In this document: positions 48,071-51,027 of the stretch, in pieces
Position numbering within the stretch: the first letter of the stretch is position 1
Layout of the letters: each line of letters begins with the position of its first letter
Origin: an uncultured Afifella sp.
GTDB lineage: Bacteria; Pseudomonadota; Alphaproteobacteria; Rhizobiales; Afifellaceae
Reading direction: 5' to 3'
DNA length: 51,027 nt
NCBI GenBank assembly: GCA_945787495.1
Contig: CALZIL010000001.1
Location: 1 to 51,027, forward strand
The notes under the pieces: model-generated
What the model was told of the DNA's origin: nothing
The model's database searches: none
The model's input: only the letters and a program-made list of their open reading frames with translations
Program-made: the position numbers and the translations under genes

Positions 48071-49207
48071 ATGCTGGCTGGACGTGGCATCAAGCGCGCT
48101 GGTGTTCTTGCAAGCGCAGGTCTGGCTGCAACTCTGCTGACCTCGTGCACCGATTTGGGCAATATCCCCAAACATCTGCAGCCGCTGCCCTATCCGACCA
48201 AACAGCTGATCGAAGACAAGGGCATGGAAGATGATGCCCCGATCGTGCTGCGCATCTTCAAGGAAGACGGCGAGATGGAGGTCTGGAAGCAGAAGCGGGA
48301 AACCGGCCGCTATGCGCTGCTCAAGAAATATGACATCTGCAAATGGTCCGGGAAGCTTGGTCCCAAGGTCAAGGAAGGCGACCGACAGGCGCCGGAGGGC
48401 TTCTACACGGTTACCCCGGCGCAGATGAATCCGAAGTCGTCCTATCACCTGTCGTTCAATATCGGTTTTCCCAATGCCTATGACCGCGCCCATGAGCGCA
48501 CCGGTTCGCATCTGATGGTGCATGGCGCGTGCTCGTCGCGTGGGTGCTATTCGATGGACGATGAGCAGATCCAGGAAATCTATACGCTGGCGCGGCTGTC
48601 GTTCCAGGGCGGCCAGCGGGCGTTCCAGGTGCAGGCCTATCCGTTCCGCATGACGCCGGCCAACCTGGCCAAGCATCGCAACGATCCGAATATTGAATTC
48701 TGGCAGATGCTGAAGGAAGGCCACGACCATTTTCAGGTGACCGGCCAACCGCCGAAAGTCGATGTGTGCGCCAAGCGCTATGTCTTCAATTCCGTCGCCG
48801 TAGAGGGCGTGACCTTCAATCCGACCGCCGAATGTCCGGAAATGAGCGTGCCCGATCCGATCCGTCTTGCCGTTCATAAAAAGATAGAAAAGGACACGGC
48901 CAAGACGCAGATCATCGTTGCCCGGCTGGAAAAGGAAGAGGCGCGCAAGGCGCGCAAAGCAGCGCCGCAGAGCGTTGCCAATCCGCAAATCATGATTGCC
49001 GGCGCCGCCGTGCCGGCCAGCCGGACCGACAGTGGGGCGACATTCGCCACCGCGTCGGCCGAGCCGGCAAAGGACGCCTCGCCGGTGCCGGAAGCCAAGC
49101 CGGCCAGCGGTGAAGGCGAACTGACGACGGCTTATGCCCAGAAAGCGCCGGTCGATACGGAAAAGACCGGCGGCTTCCTAAAACGCCTGATCAACAAGGT
49201 TTTCTAG
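48071..49207 (+). CDS. Lipoprotein murein L,D-transpeptidase (YafK-like)
   Basis: A 378-residue lipoprotein with signal peptide and lipobox LLTSC (C26). The YkuD-type catalytic domain (about 55-250) carries HLMVHGACSSRGCYSM, with H151 and the nucleophile C159, and matches the YafK/DpaA subgroup that cleaves or transfers on diaminopimelate cross-links of peptidoglycan or on Braun-type lipoproteins. The C-terminal 100 residues are Ala/Lys-rich and end in a basic segment, FLKRLINKVF, which might form an amphipathic helix. Stand-alone gene with its own terminator (49234-49258). The 143 bases upstream contain AACGTTTCGTCAACGTTAAT, whose two AACGTT boxes, 7 bases apart, may be a regulatory site. 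Confidence 0.92.
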   Translation: MLAGRGIKRAGVLASAGLAATLLTSCTDLGNIPKHLQPLPYPTKQLIEDKGMEDDAPIVLRIFKEDGEMEVWKQKRETGRYALLKKYDICKWSGKLGPKVKEGDRQAPEGFYTVTPAQMNPKSSYHLSFNIGFPNAYDRAHERTGSHLMVHGACSSRGCYSMDDEQIQEIYTLARLSFQGGQRAFQVQAYPFRMTPANLAKHRNDPNIEFWQMLKEGHDHFQVTGQPPKVDVCAKRYVFNSVAVEGVTFNPTAECPEMSVPDPIRLAVHKKIEKDTAKTQIIVARLEKEEARKARKAAPQSVANPQIMIAGAAVPASRTDSGATFATASAEPAKDASPVPEAKPASGEGELTTAYAQKAPVDTEKTGGFLKRLINKVF

Positions 49208-49233
49208 AACCGGTCATATCGGCAAGCGCCATG

Positions 49234-49258
49234 AGCCCGGAGCCGATCCGGGCTTTTT
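49234..49258 (+). terminator. Intrinsic terminator of the transpeptidase gene
   Basis: AGCCCGGA (49234-49241) and TCCGGGCT (49247-49254) form an 8-bp stem with a 5-base loop (GCCGA), followed by a TTTT run to 49258. It lies 26 bases after the stop codon. On the other strand no T-run follows, so it is unlikely to stop transcription of the convergent permease. Confidence 0.88.
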
Positions 49259-49275
49259 GCGCTCAGGATTTAACG

Positions 49276-51027
49276 TCATAACGGCCAGACCAGCAGGATC
49301 ATCGGAATCGCGACGGCGATGACGATGATTTCCAGCGGCAGGCCCATGCGCCAGTAATCGCCGAAACCGTAGCCGCCCGGACCCATGATCAGCGTGTTGT
49401 TCTTGTGGCCGATCGGGGTCAGGAAGGCGCAGGACGCGGCGACGGCGACGGCCATCAGGAACGGGTCCGGATTGGTGCCGAGACGGCCGGCGATATCGAC
49501 GGCGATCGGCGCGGCGATGACGGTCGTGGCGGTGTTGTTGAGAACGTCCGACAGGCTCATGGTGACGATCATCAGCACCGTCAGGACGACGGCAGCATGC
49601 AGGCCCTGTGTCAGGCCGACAATGTTGGCGGCGATCAGCGCCGTGCCGCCGGAGGTTTCCAGTGCGGCGCCGAGCGGCAGCATGGAGCCGAGCAGGACGA
49701 CGACCGGCCATTCGATATGATCGTAGACCTCGCGCAGCGGCACAATGTCGGTAATGACAAAGAGCGCCGCCACGCAGCCAAGCGCGACGGGCAGGTAGAT
49801 GAGGTCGAAGCTGGCAGCGGCAATGGCGGCGGCGAAGATGGCGACCGCCATGCCGGCTTTGCTATATTGCGTCACCTGCAGGCCGCGCGCCGCCAGCGGC
49901 AGGGTGCCGAGCCATTGCGCCACGTCGGGCAGCCGGTCGGGCGAGCCGAGCAGCAGGAGGATATCGCCGGCCTCGATCGGCAGGCGGCGGACGCGGGCAG
50001 TGAAACGCTTGCCTTGCCGCGAGACGCCGAGCAGCGTGACGTTATGGCGGCGCATCAGGCGGACATTGTCGGACGAGCGGCCGACAATGCGCGAATCCTG
50101 CTTTACGACCACTTCCAGCAGGCTCATATCGGCGCCGGCCGCCGCTTCGTTGCGCTTCTCGCCGATAAATTCCAGCTTCAGCGCGCCTTTCAGCCGGTCG
50201 ATGGCGTCGGGCGCGGCTTCGACAACCAGGATGTCGCCGGCGCGGATCGTACTTGCGCGGGCGCGGCCGGGCAGGCGCTTGCCGTTGCGCACAAGGCCGA
50301 CGATCACCGTATCGGCCTCCTCGGCGTCGGCGTCGAGGTCACGGACGACCCGGTCGATAGCCGGCGAGCCTTCAGGAACAACGAGTTCGGCGATGTAGCC
50401 GGCAAGGTCGATAAGCTCCTTGGCGCTGTCGTGCTCACCGACGGCTTTGGGAATGAGGCGCCAACCGAACAGCGCAACGAATGCAATGCCGGCAAGCGCG
50501 CAGGCGAGGCCGACGGGGGCGAAATCAAACATGTGATAGGGCTCGCCCAGGGACTCGGCGCGGAACTGGGCGATAATGATATTGGGCGGCGTGCCAATCA
50601 GCGTCACCATGCCGCCGAGGATCGTGGCGAAGGCCAGCGGCATCAGCGTCAGGCCGGGCGAGCGCTCGGCGCGCGAGGCGGCCTGCAGCTCCACCGGCAT
50701 GAGCAGCGCCAAAGCGGCGACATTGTTCATGAAGGCCGACAGCACCGCGCCGATGCCGGCCATCATGCCGATATGGGCTGTCAGCGAGCGTCCGGCATCG
50801 ATCAGCCGGCGGGCAACCATGTCGACAGCGCCCGAATTGGTCAGGCCGCGCGAGACGACGAGCACAAGCGCGACGATGATGGTCGCCGGGTGGCCGAAGC
50901 CGGAAAACGCCTGATCCTTCGGCACGACGCCGAGAATGAGGGCGATCAGCAGTGCGCCGAAGGCGACGAGATCATAGCGAAACCGGCCCCACAGCAGAAA
51001 GGCGAAGACCAAGCCGAACAGCGAGAA
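49276..51027 (-). CDS. SLC13-type permease with RCK_C domains, N-terminus cut
   Basis: At least 583 residues of a DASS/SLC13-like transporter; the frame is open to the right edge, and the N-terminal few residues are missing (the visible start reads FSLFG-x-VFAFLLWGRFRYDL). The membrane half has a NNVAALALLMP hairpin and a VTLIGTPPNIIIAQFRAE motif. Two RCK_C (TrkA_C) domains follow (about 210-290 and 298-380; RARASTIRAGDILVVEAAP, ARVRRLPIEAGDILLLLGSPD), then a second membrane half with DVLNNTATTVIAAP and LTPIGHKNNTL. This layout is that of sodium/sulfate or dicarboxylate symporters of the SLC13 family with regulatory domains; substrate not determinable. Transcribed toward the transpeptidase gene. 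Confidence 0.92.
   Translation of the reverse strand, partial: FSLFGLVFAFLLWGRFRYDLVAFGALLIALILGVVPKDQAFSGFGHPATIIVALVLVVSRGLTNSGAVDMVARRLIDAGRSLTAHIGMMAGIGAVLSAFMNNVAALALLMPVELQAASRAERSPGLTLMPLAFATILGGMVTLIGTPPNIIIAQFRAESLGEPYHMFDFAPVGLACALAGIAFVALFGWRLIPKAVGEHDSAKELIDLAGYIAELVVPEGSPAIDRVVRDLDADAEEADTVIVGLVRNGKRLPGRARASTIRAGDILVVEAAPDAIDRLKGALKLEFIGEKRNEAAAGADMSLLEVVVKQDSRIVGRSSDNVRLMRRHNVTLLGVSRQGKRFTARVRRLPIEAGDILLLLGSPDRLPDVAQWLGTLPLAARGLQVTQYSKAGMAVAIFAAAIAAASFDLIYLPVALGCVAALFVITDIVPLREVYDHIEWPVVVLLGSMLPLGAALETSGGTALIAANIVGLTQGLHAAVVLTVLMIVTMSLSDVLNNTATTVIAAPIAVDIAGRLGTNPDPFLMAVAVAASCAFLTPIGHKNNTLIMGPGGYGFGDYWRMGLPLEIIVIAVAIPMILLVWPL

Overview
The window is about 51 kb of GC-rich chromosome from an alphaproteobacterium, most likely a member of the Hyphomicrobiales (rhizobial order). 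This rests on gene content and order rather than a marker gene: an mdh-sucCDAB-lpd run, an F1-only atpHAGDC operon, an rpoH2-type sigma factor, a CarD regulator, a cobaltochelatase cobS/cobT pair, an Omp19-like lipoprotein and a sqdBDC sulfolipid cluster. No rRNA, tRNA, CRISPR array, prophage or insertion sequence was seen. It reads as core chromosome with a few accessory inserts.

Layout. 1-465 is the 3' end of sdhB. 466-3139 holds an unusual exported four-heme protein with an aspartate-rich tail, a TerB-like membrane-anchored protein, a polytopic membrane protein and a secreted DUF302 protein. 3213-6200 is the sulfoquinovosyl-diacylglycerol cluster sqdB-sqdD-sqdC, meeting a convergent acyltransferase (6201-7136). 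7268-9655 carries an Omp19/Inh-type lipoprotein, a small secreted protein and the ZapE ATPase. 9780-19510 is the TCA block mdh, sucC, sucD, sucA, sucB (with two lipoyl domains), a MAPEG-family membrane protein and lpd, closed by a strong terminator. 19587-23941 holds a small secreted protein, xerC, a transaldolase-like aldolase and priA. 24180-29093 is the F1 ATP synthase operon. 29177-37201 contains, mostly on the minus strand, rpoH2, carD, fdxA, an S4-domain RNA-binding protein without a normal start codon, a SUV3-like helicase with a long disordered tail, and a DUF3108 protein, then rpmB on the plus strand. 37258-45556 holds cobT, cobS, a J-domain protein, bolA, an FAD oxidoreductase, a CBS-domain transporter-like protein, aroB and aroK. 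45716-51027 holds a 47-residue membrane microprotein, xerD, accA, a lipoprotein L,D-transpeptidase and a truncated SLC13-type permease.

How the genes work together. sdhB, mdh, sucCDAB and lpd make the succinyl-CoA to oxaloacetate section of the TCA cycle, and atpHAGDC makes the catalytic head of ATP synthase. The mdh and atpH upstream regions carry near-identical promoter-like elements (TTGCGC, 16 nt, CTAG[A/G]C), suggesting shared housekeeping control. Envelope functions recur: sulfolipid, acyltransferase, Omp19-like lipoprotein, L,D-transpeptidase, accA.

Most worth a second look: the tetraheme Asp-tail protein (internally duplicated, with a 15-bp coding tandem repeat and related 37-bp sequences on both sides), the start-codon-less S4 gene, the double-lipoyl SucB, the shared promoter architecture, and a 585-bp gene-free stretch with two dyad elements before the helicase.
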